Positions 1 to 5,913 of a stretch of 7,311 bases of DNA are shown piece after piece. Source of the DNA: an uncultured Clostridium sp. (lineage in GTDB: Bacteria; Bacillota; Clostridia; Lachnospirales; Lachnospiraceae). Position 1 is the first letter of the stretch. Every line of letters starts with the position of its first letter. Under the pieces are notes generated by a model. It ran no database searches and was not told the origin of the DNA. It worked only from the letters and a program-made list of their open reading frames with translations. A program made the translations under genes and the position numbers. The stretch covers positions 1 to 7,311 of the forward strand of contig URUZ01000315.1 of the NCBI GenBank assembly GCA_900551225.1. Direction: 5' to 3'.

Positions 1-212
1 ATTTATGTCAATCAATTTATACCTTAAATGTATTTATTTTACTTTTTACTGGTTGTTTTTTCCTGTCATTTCTTGTCACTGAAAAAGTACCAAATCCCCA
101 CTTTTGCAAAAAATGTAGTTTCAAGCAGAATTTTCCTTATAATACCCTTCCAAAAAACGTCCATTAATTTTGTCTAATTTATCCAAATATAAGAGATCGG
201 GTCGAAAAGCGA
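1..212. other. AT-rich intergenic region, no gene seen
   Basis: This stretch lies upstream of the symporter promoter. It is strongly AT-rich and contains homopolymer-like T and A runs. I see no open reading frame with a ribosome binding site. A 49-codon frame at 28-177 (+) has no Shine-Dalgarno sequence and is not called. A TTGACA hexamer reads leftward at 6-11 (- strand) and could be the -35 of a divergent gene beyond the left edge, but the matching -10 would be outside the window. TGTCA occurs at 6-10, 64-68 and 74-78, the last two exactly 10 bp apart. This could be chance or regulator half-sites. Confidence 0.5.
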
Positions 213-241
213 TTGACTTTTAGCCATTGCTTTGTTACATT
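213..241 (+). promoter_or_regulatory. Probable sigma-A promoter of the symporter gene
   Basis: The -35 hexamer TTGACT (213-218) matches the TTGACA consensus at five of six positions. After an ideal 17-nt spacer comes TACATT (236-241), which matches TATAAT at four of six. Transcription would start near 248, giving an untranslated leader of about 150 nt before the ATG at 400. A perfect TATAAT at 138-143 has no acceptable -35 at the right distance and is a weaker alternative. The call rests on motif spacing only. Confidence 0.55.
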
Positions 242-280
242 AAAGTTCAACAGTTTTAATTATTAAAGCGCCGTAAATCG

Positions 281-292
281 GCTCATAACGAG
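281..292 (+). repeat. 12-bp direct repeat, copy 1
   Basis: GCTCATAACGAG occurs here and identically at 376-387, 95 bp downstream. Its first two bases close the 3' side of hairpin H1 of the symporter leader, so the TCATAACGAG part directly follows a hairpin. CTC and GAG inside the unit could form a 3-bp mini-stem around ATAAC. Confidence 0.8.
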
Positions 293-375
293 TCACTGCA
301 CTAAGTTCGTAAAGAACCTCACTAAGTGCCAGTGGCATGTATCGCACGTAATCGCCTAAATGACAGGCGATAAGT

Positions 376-387
376 GCTCATAACGAG
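376..387 (+). repeat. 12-bp direct repeat, copy 2, running into the ribosome binding site
   Basis: This is the second identical copy of GCTCATAACGAG. Its first two bases again close the 3' side of a hairpin (H3), and its last three bases (GAG, 385-387) merge into the GAGGAGG ribosome binding site. The same placement relative to a hairpin in both copies suggests a repeated structural module rather than chance. The function is unknown. Confidence 0.8.
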
Positions 388-391
388 GAGG
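386..391 (+). promoter_or_regulatory. Ribosome binding site of the symporter
   Basis: AGGAGG lies 8 nt before the ATG at 400 and fixes that start. It could be masked by AACCTC at 315-320 in the leader, which is complementary to GAGGTT at 388-393. Confidence 0.85.
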
Positions 392-399
392 TTACACCT

Positions 400-1968
400 A
401 TGATTATCAAGCTCACCCTACTTGTGGCATTTTTCTCCATCATGATTACCGTAGGCTTCTATTCCCGCCGCCATGCTACCAATGTAAACGATTTTGTGCT
501 GGGCGGACGCGGTGTGGGACCGTGGCTCACTGCATTTGCCTATGGCACGTCCTACTTTTCGGCTGTTGTATTTATTGGTTATGCAGGGCAGTTCGGATGG
601 AAATACGGTCTGGCCTCCACCTGGATCGGCATCGGCAATGCCCTGATCGGCAGTCTTCTGGCCTGGGTGGTGCTTGGAAGACGCACCAGGGTTATGAGCA
701 AACACCTCTCAGCTGCCACCATGCCGGAGTTCTTCGGCAGGCGGTTTGACAGCAGCGCTTTGAAAATCGTGGCATCAGTGATCATATTCGTATTCCTGAT
801 CCCTTACACTGCCTCCGTGTACAACGGCCTGTCGCGGCTCTTCGGCATGGCATTCGATGTGCCCTACACAGCCTGCGTGGTGGGCATGGCGGTACTTACC
901 GCGGTGTATGTGATCCTGGGCGGCTACATGGCCACAGCCATCAATGATTTTATCCAGGGCCTCATCATGCTGGCCGGCATTGTGGCCATCATTGCCAGTG
1001 TGCTGAACGGACAGGGCGGTTTCACCGCAGCAGTGGGGGAACTGGCCAGAATTCCCAGCGAAGTGCCAGGCACCCTGGGACAGCCGGGCGCCTACACCTC
1101 CTTTTTCGGCCCTGACCCCCTGAACCTTTTGGGGGTTGTGATCCTGACCTCCCTGGGCACTTGGGGACTGCCTCAGATGATCCACAAGTTCTACACCATC
1201 CGCAGTGAGAAGGCCATTGCCACAGGCACAGTGATCTCCACCATCTTTGCCATCATCATATCCGGCGGAAGCTATTTCCTGGGCGGTTTCGGCAGGCTCT
1301 TTGACAGCCCTGCCGTCTATAGCGCTTCCGGCGCGGTAGCCTATGACTCCATTATCCCGGCCATGCTGTCGGGCCTTCCGGATCTTCTGATCGGCATTGT
1401 GGTGATGCTGGTGCTCTCTGCTTCCATGTCCACACTGTCCTCACTGGTGCTGACCTCCAGCTCCACTCTGACTCTGGACTTCTTAAAGGGCAGCCTGATG
1501 AAGGACATGAAGGAACGGACCCAGCTGCTGCTCATGCAGGCCCTGATTGTATTCTTCATCGCTATAAGTGTCATCCTGGCCCTGGACCCGCCGGACTTCA
1601 TCGCCCAGCTGATGGGAATCTCCTGGGGAGCTCTGGCAGGCGCATTCCTGGCCCCCTTCCTCTACGGGCTTTACTGGAAAGGCGTCACAAAAACCGCTGT
1701 CTGGGTCAGCTTCTTCATCGGCGTGGGAATCACTGTCTCCAACCTGTTCCTTCATTATATAGCCTCCCCAATCAACGCAGGGGCCATCGCCATGGTGGCC
1801 GGGCTCATCGTCGTGCCAATCGTCTCACTGGTAACGCCCAAGCTGCCCCGGGAACTGCTGCAGCAGGTATTCTCCTGCTACGACAACCTGGTGGAAGCCA
1901 CATCCAAGAAGGTGCTGCCTGAGGACAAGAGCTTTGACTCGCCGGCATTCAGAAAAAATAAGCAGTAA
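400..1968 (+). CDS. Sodium:solute symporter (SSS family, PutP/PanF-like), substrate unassigned
   Basis: This 522-residue integral membrane protein has about 12-13 hydrophobic segments, the usual length and topology for the SSS family (TC 2.A.21). Such carriers import small organic solutes with Na+. Family landmarks seen: GPWLTAFAYGTSYFSA (40-55, first helix of the LeuT-like core), GGYMATAINDFIQ (174-186, the signature region, like GGFLAVSWTDTVQ of PutP), GLPQMIHKF (256-264) and MSTLSS (343-348). S344 and T345 align with the PutP Na+ ligands S340 and T341. The position of the PutP Na+ residue D55 is Y52 here; a tyrosine is also found there in PanF as I recall it, so proline should not be assumed as substrate. 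The C-terminal 40 residues are hydrophilic. The start is set by AGGAGG 8 nt upstream. The gene stands alone, with its own promoter and a folded leader, and converges on the rnf operon. Candidate substrates include pantothenate, amino acids and carboxylates, none favoured by the sequence. Confidence 0.92.
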   Translation: MIIKLTLLVAFFSIMITVGFYSRRHATNVNDFVLGGRGVGPWLTAFAYGTSYFSAVVFIGYAGQFGWKYGLASTWIGIGNALIGSLLAWVVLGRRTRVMSKHLSAATMPEFFGRRFDSSALKIVASVIIFVFLIPYTASVYNGLSRLFGMAFDVPYTACVVGMAVLTAVYVILGGYMATAINDFIQGLIMLAGIVAIIASVLNGQGGFTAAVGELARIPSEVPGTLGQPGAYTSFFGPDPLNLLGVVILTSLGTWGLPQMIHKFYTIRSEKAIATGTVISTIFAIIISGGSYFLGGFGRLFDSPAVYSASGAVAYDSIIPAMLSGLPDLLIGIVVMLVLSASMSTLSSLVLTSSSTLTLDFLKGSLMKDMKERTQLLLMQALIVFFIAISVILALDPPDFIAQLMGISWGALAGAFLAPFLYGLYWKGVTKTAVWVSFFIGVGITVSNLFLHYIASPINAGAIAMVAGLIVVPIVSLVTPKLPRELLQQVFSCYDNLVEATSKKVLPEDKSFDSPAFRKNKQ

Positions 1969-2043
1969 GATACAAGAACGTCCGCGTAACCATCCGCGCT
2001 CAAATCTACATTACTCTCTCCCCCTATCCCAACAAATGAAAAA

Positions 2044-2086
2044 GCTGTGAAAAAATGAAGTTAAATCGTCTCCATTTTTTCACAGC
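2044..2086. terminator. Bidirectional intrinsic terminator between the symporter and rnfB
   Basis: A perfect 14-bp stem pairs 2044-2057 with 2073-2086 and extends by two more pairs past one mismatch, around the loop 2061-2069. On the + strand it is followed by CCCTTTATTTCT; on the - strand it is followed by TTTTTCATTTGTT. The T-rich tract is better on the - strand, so it is a strong end for the rnf transcript and a plausible one for the symporter. It lies 75 nt after the symporter stop and 36 nt after the rnfB stop. Confidence 0.85.
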
Positions 2087-2122
2087 CCTTTATTTCTGAA
2101 TCTATTGGTTTAAATTCTATTT

Positions 2123-2911
2123 CTACTGAATCACTTTCACCGGGCACTTGGCTGCGCACTTGCCGCAGTTGGTGCATTTCTCATAATCGATAACAGCCAG
2201 GTTATTGTCCATGTGGATGGCGTCAAACTCACACTGCTTGGTACACAGAGTACATCCGATACAGCCGGCGCTGCAGACAGCCTTCACATCCTTGCCCTTT
2301 TCGTGGGAATTGCAGCGGACCAGGTACTCTGACTTGTAGGGCACTAACTGGATCAGGTTATTGGGGCAGGACGCTACGCACATGCCGCATGCCACACATT
2401 TCTCCTTATCCACGATTGCCACACCGTCCACCACATGGATGGCGTCAAAGGCGCAGGCCCTTACACAGGAGCCATAGCCCATGCAGCCTGTGGTACACGC
2501 CTTTTCTCCGGCTCCCGGAACAACGGAAACCTTGCGGCAGTCATCCACACCGTAGTAATTGTACTGAACCTTGGTTTTGTCACAGGTGCCGGAACATTTG
2601 ACGAAAGCCACCTTTTTGTCGGAAGCGCCGCCGGCCACACCCATGATCTCACCGATCTTCTCCGCCACGGGAGTGCCGCCCACAGGACATGCACCCACGT
2701 CCGCCTGGCCTGCCGCGATGGCCTTAGCCAGGGCGTCACAGCCTGCGTATCCACAGCCGCCGCAGTTGTTGCCCGGCAGCTCGTTGCGGACCAGAATCTC
2801 TTTTTCGTCTACTTCTACTTTAAACTTCTCACTGGCAATGCCCAGAAAGACACCAATTAGAATACCTAAGATGCCGACCACTGCCGCCGCAAAAACAATA
2901 CTCATTACCAT
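2123..2911 (-). CDS. rnfB: Rnf complex subunit B, ferredoxin-accepting iron-sulfur protein
   Basis: RnfB takes electrons from reduced ferredoxin and passes them into the Rnf complex on the cytoplasmic face. The 262 residues begin with a membrane anchor (about 3-25). The Fes-type [4Fe-4S] domain follows, with cysteines 50, 53, 58 and 75 in NNCGGCGYAGC...GACPVGG. Four ferredoxin-type motifs come next: C139-C143-C149-C153, C172-C175-C178-C182, C217-C220-C223-C227 (with an extra C213) and C246-C249-C252-C256. The last, C-x2-C-x2-C-x3-CP, is classical. There are 25 cysteines in all; C106, C110, C125 and C200 lie outside these motifs. This is the expanded clostridial form, richer in clusters than the proteobacterial protein. 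AGGAGG at 2921-2926, 9 nt before the ATG, supports this start; a second ATG two codons later is 15 nt away. It is the last gene of the operon, 16 nt after rnfA and just before the terminator. Confidence 0.96.
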   Translation of the reverse strand: MVMSIVFAAAVVGILGILIGVFLGIASEKFKVEVDEKEILVRNELPGNNCGGCGYAGCDALAKAIAAGQADVGACPVGGTPVAEKIGEIMGVAGGASDKKVAFVKCSGTCDKTKVQYNYYGVDDCRKVSVVPGAGEKACTTGCMGYGSCVRACAFDAIHVVDGVAIVDKEKCVACGMCVASCPNNLIQLVPYKSEYLVRCNSHEKGKDVKAVCSAGCIGCTLCTKQCEFDAIHMDNNLAVIDYEKCTNCGKCAAKCPVKVIQ

Positions 2912-2920
2912 TTTCCTTCT

Positions 2921-2926
2921 CCTCCT
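2921..2926 (-). promoter_or_regulatory. Ribosome binding site of rnfB
   Basis: AGGAGG lies just after the rnfA TAG stop (2928-2930) and 9 nt before the first of two in-frame ATGs (2911 and 2905). It favours the first. A weaker AAGG at 2915-2918 would suit the second, so two extra N-terminal residues remain a small uncertainty. Confidence 0.75.
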
Positions 2927-2927
2927 T

Positions 2928-3527
2928 CTATATTAATCCGGAAAATCCGAAAAATGCGATTGCCATCAGTCCGGAAGTGATCAGTACAATGGGGGAACCC
3001 TGGAATGTATAAGGCACATCATTGTATTCAATCTTCTCACGGACACCTGCCAGCATGACAATGGCAATGAGGAAGCCCACGGAAATGCCGATACCGTTGA
3101 CAACGCTCTCCACAAAGTTGTAGGATTTCGTCACATTTGTCAGGGCAACACCCAGAACCGCGCAGTTGGTGGTGATCAGAGGAAGATATACGCCCAGCGC
3201 CTCATACAGAGACGGCATGGCCTTCTTCAGGAACATCTCCACGAACTGAACCAGTGCTGCAATTACCAGGATAAACACAATGGTCTGCAGGAATCTCAGA
3301 TCCACATTTAACTTTTCAATCAGATAGCTGTTGGCCAGAATTCCGTCATAAATCAGGCTGGTCACAGCGGACGCAATGGTTATAACGAAGACAACGGCCG
3401 CACCCATGCCGGCTGACGTCTCTACCTTCTTGGATACACCGAGGAATGGACAAAGGCCTAAGAACTGGCTTAAAACAACGTTATTAACCAGAGCGGAACC
3501 GATTGCAATCAATAATAATTCTTTCAT
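2928..3527 (-). CDS. rnfA: Rnf complex subunit A, membrane core protein
   Basis: RnfA is a six-helix membrane protein, homologous to NqrE and to RnfE in inverted topology. Together with RnfE it forms the ion-translocating core of Rnf. The 199 residues are a normal family length. Two hallmark motifs are seen: NNVVLSQFLGLCPFLG (15-30, with C26) and LPLITTNCAVLG (115-126, with C122). In related Nqr and Rnf structures these two half-membrane cysteines, with the matching pair in the partner subunit, bind a membrane-embedded [2Fe-2S] cluster. Both are intact here. The start ATG follows TAGGAGGG, in which the rnfE stop overlaps the ribosome binding site, with 12 nt between the genes. Translational coupling with rnfE is likely, which would suit a 1:1 pair. 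Confidence 0.96.
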   Translation of the reverse strand: MKELLLIAIGSALVNNVVLSQFLGLCPFLGVSKKVETSAGMGAAVVFVITIASAVTSLIYDGILANSYLIEKLNVDLRFLQTIVFILVIAALVQFVEMFLKKAMPSLYEALGVYLPLITTNCAVLGVALTNVTKSYNFVESVVNGIGISVGFLIAIVMLAGVREKIEYNDVPYTFQGSPIVLITSGLMAIAFFGFSGLI

Positions 3528-3534
3528 CTATCCA

Positions 3535-3542
3535 CCCTCCTA
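3535..3542 (-). promoter_or_regulatory. rnfA ribosome binding site overlapping the rnfE stop codon
   Basis: Read on the - strand this is TAGGAGGG: the TAG stop of rnfE (3540-3542) supplies the first bases of AGGAGG. It lies 8 nt before the rnfA ATG (3525-3527). This arrangement favours re-initiation by ribosomes finishing rnfE. Confidence 0.85.
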
Positions 3543-4331
3543 ATTTTCTTTCTTCTCAGTTGCTGCCTTTAACTCCGCTTCCTTCTTGGCCACAGCCGCC
3601 TTCTTCTTGGCCAGGGCGTCTTCCTCTGCCTGACGTTTTCTGGTATCCAGGATCTGATGGTTAGCCATACAGGAGGAACCGGTACAGGAAGAACAGTTAC
3701 CGCCGCATGCCAGCTTGGACTGTGGTGCGGAACCGTTTGTTGCGGACGGAGCCTTGAACTTGTTCTGCAGGGCTGTCAGCACCGCCAGCACGAAGAATGC
3801 GCCGGGAGCCAGAACGAAGATGGCAATGTTGTACTCCTCAGGGATCACAGTGTAGCCGAACACCGCGCCTGCGCCCAGAAGCTCACGGACCAGACCGATA
3901 CAGGTCAGAGCCAGTGTAAAGCCCAGGCCCATGCCGATACCGTCAAATGTGGAGGCCCCCACTCCGTTCTTGGAAGCGTAGGACTCGGCACGGCCCAGGA
4001 TAATACAGTTAACCACGATCAGGGGAATGTAGATACCCAGCGCGGAATACAGACTCTGTACATAGGCCTGAAGCAGCAGCTGCACAGCGGTAACCAGTGT
4101 CGCCACGATTACGATGTAAGCCGGAATACGCACGCGGTCGGGTATAATCTTGCGCAGTGCGGAAATGATCATATTGGAAAACATTAAAACTGCGGTTGTG
4201 GAAAGGCCCATACCAAGGCCGTTGATGGCTGAAGTGGTAACAGCCAGGGTCGGACACATACCAAGCATCAGGACAAAGGTAGGGTTCTCTTTCACAATAC
4301 CGTTATATAAACGTTCTGTACATTTATTCAT
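3540..4331 (-). CDS. rnfE: Rnf complex subunit E, membrane core protein with a cysteine- and lysine-rich C-terminal tail
   Basis: RnfE is the NqrD-like partner of RnfA in the membrane core. Residues 1-190 show the usual six-helix family fold, with ENPTFVLMLGMCPTLA (15-30, C26) and YIPLIVVNCIILGRAE (101-116, C109) carrying the cysteines expected to share a [2Fe-2S] cluster with RnfA. The protein is 263 residues because of a tail of about 70 residues that the compact proteobacterial forms lack. The tail first holds ACGGNCSSCTGSSC, with cysteines 209, 213, 216 and 221 (C-x3-C-x2-C-x4-C). A charged Ala/Lys/Glu segment (about 230-263) follows that should form a helix or coiled coil. By analogy with NqrD the tail should face the cytoplasm, where RnfB and RnfC work. 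It could bind a metal or iron-sulfur cluster; this is inference. The start follows TAGGAGG with 7-nt spacing. Confidence 0.95.
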   Translation of the reverse strand: MNKCTERLYNGIVKENPTFVLMLGMCPTLAVTTSAINGLGMGLSTTAVLMFSNMIISALRKIIPDRVRIPAYIVIVATLVTAVQLLLQAYVQSLYSALGIYIPLIVVNCIILGRAESYASKNGVGASTFDGIGMGLGFTLALTCIGLVRELLGAGAVFGYTVIPEEYNIAIFVLAPGAFFVLAVLTALQNKFKAPSATNGSAPQSKLACGGNCSSCTGSSCMANHQILDTRKRQAEEDALAKKKAAVAKKEAELKAATEKKEN

Positions 4332-4338
4332 GATCCCA

Positions 4339-4345
4339 CCTCCTA
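4339..4345 (-). promoter_or_regulatory. rnfE ribosome binding site overlapping the rnfG stop codon
   Basis: TAGGAGG contains the rnfG stop TAG (4343-4345) fused to AGGAGG (4339-4344), 7 nt before the rnfE ATG. It is the same design as the rnfE-rnfA and rnfC-rnfD junctions. Confidence 0.85.
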
Positions 4346-4957
4346 TTCATTCACACAGTTATGCAGATAATATAACGCTGCATTGACTGCGTTGGTTGTT
4401 GCTGCCGACGTGATGGTTGCGCCGCTGATGGCATTGATCTGCTCATCGTTGGCGTTTCCGCCCTTGACCACGCTTAAGGACTCTGCTGTCTTGCCGTTAA
4501 ACTGGTCCTTAAATGCAGGCTCCTTGGCTTTTAAGCCCAGGCCGGGAGTATCACTGATCTCCAGGAACTCAATCCCCTTGACCGTGCCGTCCTCTGCCAG
4601 GCCCACGGAGATCTTAATGACGCCGCCGTAGCTGTCGTTGGAGTGGGAGTTAATCACATAGCCCATCTGGGCGCCGTTTGCATCCTTGGCAACCAGCACG
4701 TTGTCCACGGCCACGCCGCCGTAGTTCATGCCTGCCAGGTCTGCGTTGCAGCCCTCAACGGCCGCTGTCAGGGTGTCGTCCGGATCAAAGGTCTCTGCTC
4801 CTTCAAATACCGCCCTGTACGCCTTGTTGTTGGCAGCGATTGTGGCCAGCTCGATGGGCTTCTTGGTCAGCTGGTATACACCGCCCAGCAAGGTGCCGGA
4901 AATCAAGGTGATGACACACAGAATCACTGCATCTTTCATAAATCCTGCTTTACTCAT
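4343..4957 (-). CDS. rnfG: Rnf complex subunit G, FMN-binding protein
   Basis: RnfG is a membrane-anchored flavoprotein, homologous to NqrC, that carries covalent FMN and relays electrons on the outer side of the membrane. The 204 residues have one N-terminal anchor helix (about 8-30) and then a soluble FMN-binding domain. TPGLGLKAKEPAF (137-149) is a conserved family segment. SGATITS (178-184) is the flavinylation motif, and T181 is the expected FMN-threonine attachment point. An ApbE-type flavin transferase is needed for this modification; none is in the window. The ATG is 2 nt after the rnfD stop. AGGAGG at 4968-4973 lies inside the end of rnfD, 10 nt upstream, so translation of the two is probably coupled. 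Confidence 0.96.
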   Translation of the reverse strand: MSKAGFMKDAVILCVITLISGTLLGGVYQLTKKPIELATIAANNKAYRAVFEGAETFDPDDTLTAAVEGCNADLAGMNYGGVAVDNVLVAKDANGAQMGYVINSHSNDSYGGVIKISVGLAEDGTVKGIEFLEISDTPGLGLKAKEPAFKDQFNGKTAESLSVVKGGNANDEQINAISGATITSAATTNAVNAALYYLHNCVNE

Positions 4958-4959
4958 AA

Positions 4960-5895
4960 TTACTTGCCCTCCTTTCCAAATGCTTTGGGAAGGGTGATTT
5001 TCTCAATCAGCGGAACTAAGATATTGCTGATGATGATGGCATAGGATACGCCCTCCGCAGAGCCGCCGAAGAGACGGAACAATCCGGTGAGAATTCCCAG
5101 CAGCACTCCGAAGAGGATCTGTCCCTTCGGTGTGATCGGGCTGGTCACATAGTCGGTAGCCATGAAGAACGCACCGAAGATCAGGCCGCCGCCGCACAGG
5201 TGGGCTGCGATAAAGTTGAAATCCAGTCCATGTCCGCCAAACAGCACAATAAATACCAGGAAGGTGATTATGTATGCCGCCGGAATGCGGATGGTGATGA
5301 CCTTCTTAACCAGCATATAAGCTGCGCCCAGAAGCAGGGCAATCACGGATACCTCACCGATGGTTCCGGGGATATTACCTACGAACATGGCAGGCACATC
5401 CACCACGCCGCCGCTCTTTAAGGTAGCCAGAGGTGTCGCACCGGACACGCCGTCGAATCCGCTGTAGCTGAAGTTGGTCATCTTGCCTGCAAAGGAGATC
5501 AGCAGGAAGCAGCGGGCCGCCAGAGCCGGGTTCATAAAGTTCTGTCCCAGGCCGCCGTACAGCTGCTTTACAACAATGATTGCAAATATACCGCCCAGCG
5601 CCGGCATCCACACCGGGATCTGGGGGGGCATGTTAAGGCCCAGGATCATGCCTGTTACCAGGGCGCTGCAGTCGCTGATGGTGATGGGAAGCTTCATAAA
5701 CTTCTCATATGCGTATTCACTGAGAATACATGCCGCGATTGTTACAACCAGCACCGCAAATGCATGGAAGCCAAAGTGATACACGCCAAAGGCAGTTGCA
5801 GGCAGCATGGCAATCGCCACGTCCATCATGATGCTGTGGGTGGTCTCACTGCTTCTCACATGCGGGGATGATGATACATTTAATAAATTAGTCAT
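4960..5895 (-). CDS. rnfD: Rnf complex subunit D, membrane FMN-binding protein
   Basis: RnfD is the NqrB homologue: a membrane protein with about ten helices that carries covalent FMN and contributes to the ion pathway. The 311 residues are a usual length. Conserved segments seen are YGGLGQNFMNPALAAR (113-128), FDGVSGATPLAT (147-158) and DYVTSPITPKGQ (248-259). SGAT (151-154) is the flavin attachment motif and T154 is the expected FMN-threonine. The hydrophilic N-terminus (1-20) precedes the first helix. The protein ends in a basic GKEGK tail whose codons also form the rnfG ribosome binding site. The ATG follows TAGGAGGGG, which contains the rnfC stop. Seven consecutive C on the coding strand (5622-5628) fall in the MPPQ codons; the frame is intact across them. 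Confidence 0.96.
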   Translation of the reverse strand: MTNLLNVSSSPHVRSSETTHSIMMDVAIAMLPATAFGVYHFGFHAFAVLVVTIAACILSEYAYEKFMKLPITISDCSALVTGMILGLNMPPQIPVWMPALGGIFAIIVVKQLYGGLGQNFMNPALAARCFLLISFAGKMTNFSYSGFDGVSGATPLATLKSGGVVDVPAMFVGNIPGTIGEVSVIALLLGAAYMLVKKVITIRIPAAYIITFLVFIVLFGGHGLDFNFIAAHLCGGGLIFGAFFMATDYVTSPITPKGQILFGVLLGILTGLFRLFGGSAEGVSYAIIISNILVPLIEKITLPKAFGKEGK

Positions 5896-5904
5896 GACGT
5901 TTGT

Positions 5905-5913
5905 CCCCTCCTA
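5905..5913 (-). promoter_or_regulatory. rnfD ribosome binding site overlapping the rnfC stop codon
   Basis: TAGGAGGGG contains the rnfC stop TAG (5911-5913) merged with the rnfD ribosome binding site, 9 nt before the rnfD ATG. This points to translational coupling. Confidence 0.85.

Larger units (their letters stand above)
270..393 (+). promoter_or_regulatory. Structured 5' leader, candidate cis-regulatory RNA
   Basis: Hand folding finds three hairpins. H1 is GCCG/CGGC (270-273 with 279-282) with loop TAAAT. H2 is a long stem of 292-301 with 326-336, ten pairs including one G-U and with C330 bulged. H2 is capped through an asymmetric internal loop by GTTC/GAAC (305-308 with 314-317). H3 pairs TCGCCT with AGGCGA (352-357 with 365-370) and, across a GTAA/TAA internal loop, GCAC with GTGC (344-347 with 374-377). 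AACCTC (315-320), on the 3' side of the H2 interior, is fully complementary to GAGGTT (388-393), which contains the ribosome binding site. No T-run follows any hairpin, so translational control is more likely than attenuation. I do not recognise a known riboswitch class, and T-box, SAM, c-di-GMP and preQ1 hallmarks are absent. The fold is unverified and the ligand, if any, is unknown. Confidence 0.45.

Noticed and set aside
138..143. Perfect TATAAT as the symporter promoter
   Set aside because: There is no -35-like hexamer 16-18 nt upstream; the 213-241 promoter has better overall geometry.
28..177. 49-codon open frame on the + strand upstream of the symporter
   Set aside because: It has no ribosome binding site, lies in AT-rich DNA with low-complexity residues, and overlaps the region expected to hold promoters.
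337..351. Minimal frame ATG TAT CGC ACG TAA inside the leader, as a possible leader peptide
   Set aside because: It has no Shine-Dalgarno sequence, and the codons sit at the base of hairpins H2 and H3. Four codons are too few to support a call.
482..496. TGTAAACGATTTTG resembling a CcpA cre site at the start of the symporter gene
   Set aside because: The conserved C near the 3' end of the consensus is missing, and the bases are explained by the codons for NVNDF.
2435..2860. 141-codon open frame opposite rnfB
   Set aside because: It is an antisense shadow of a well-supported gene with no recognisable domain.
3657..4187. 176-codon open frame opposite rnfE
   Set aside because: It is fully antisense to a clearly conserved gene, its composition mirrors the codon bias of rnfE, and it has no family features.
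5622..5628. Seven-G run (C on the coding strand) in rnfD as a possible frameshift or slippage site
   Set aside because: The reading frame and conserved motifs are intact on both sides, and two proline codons explain the run.
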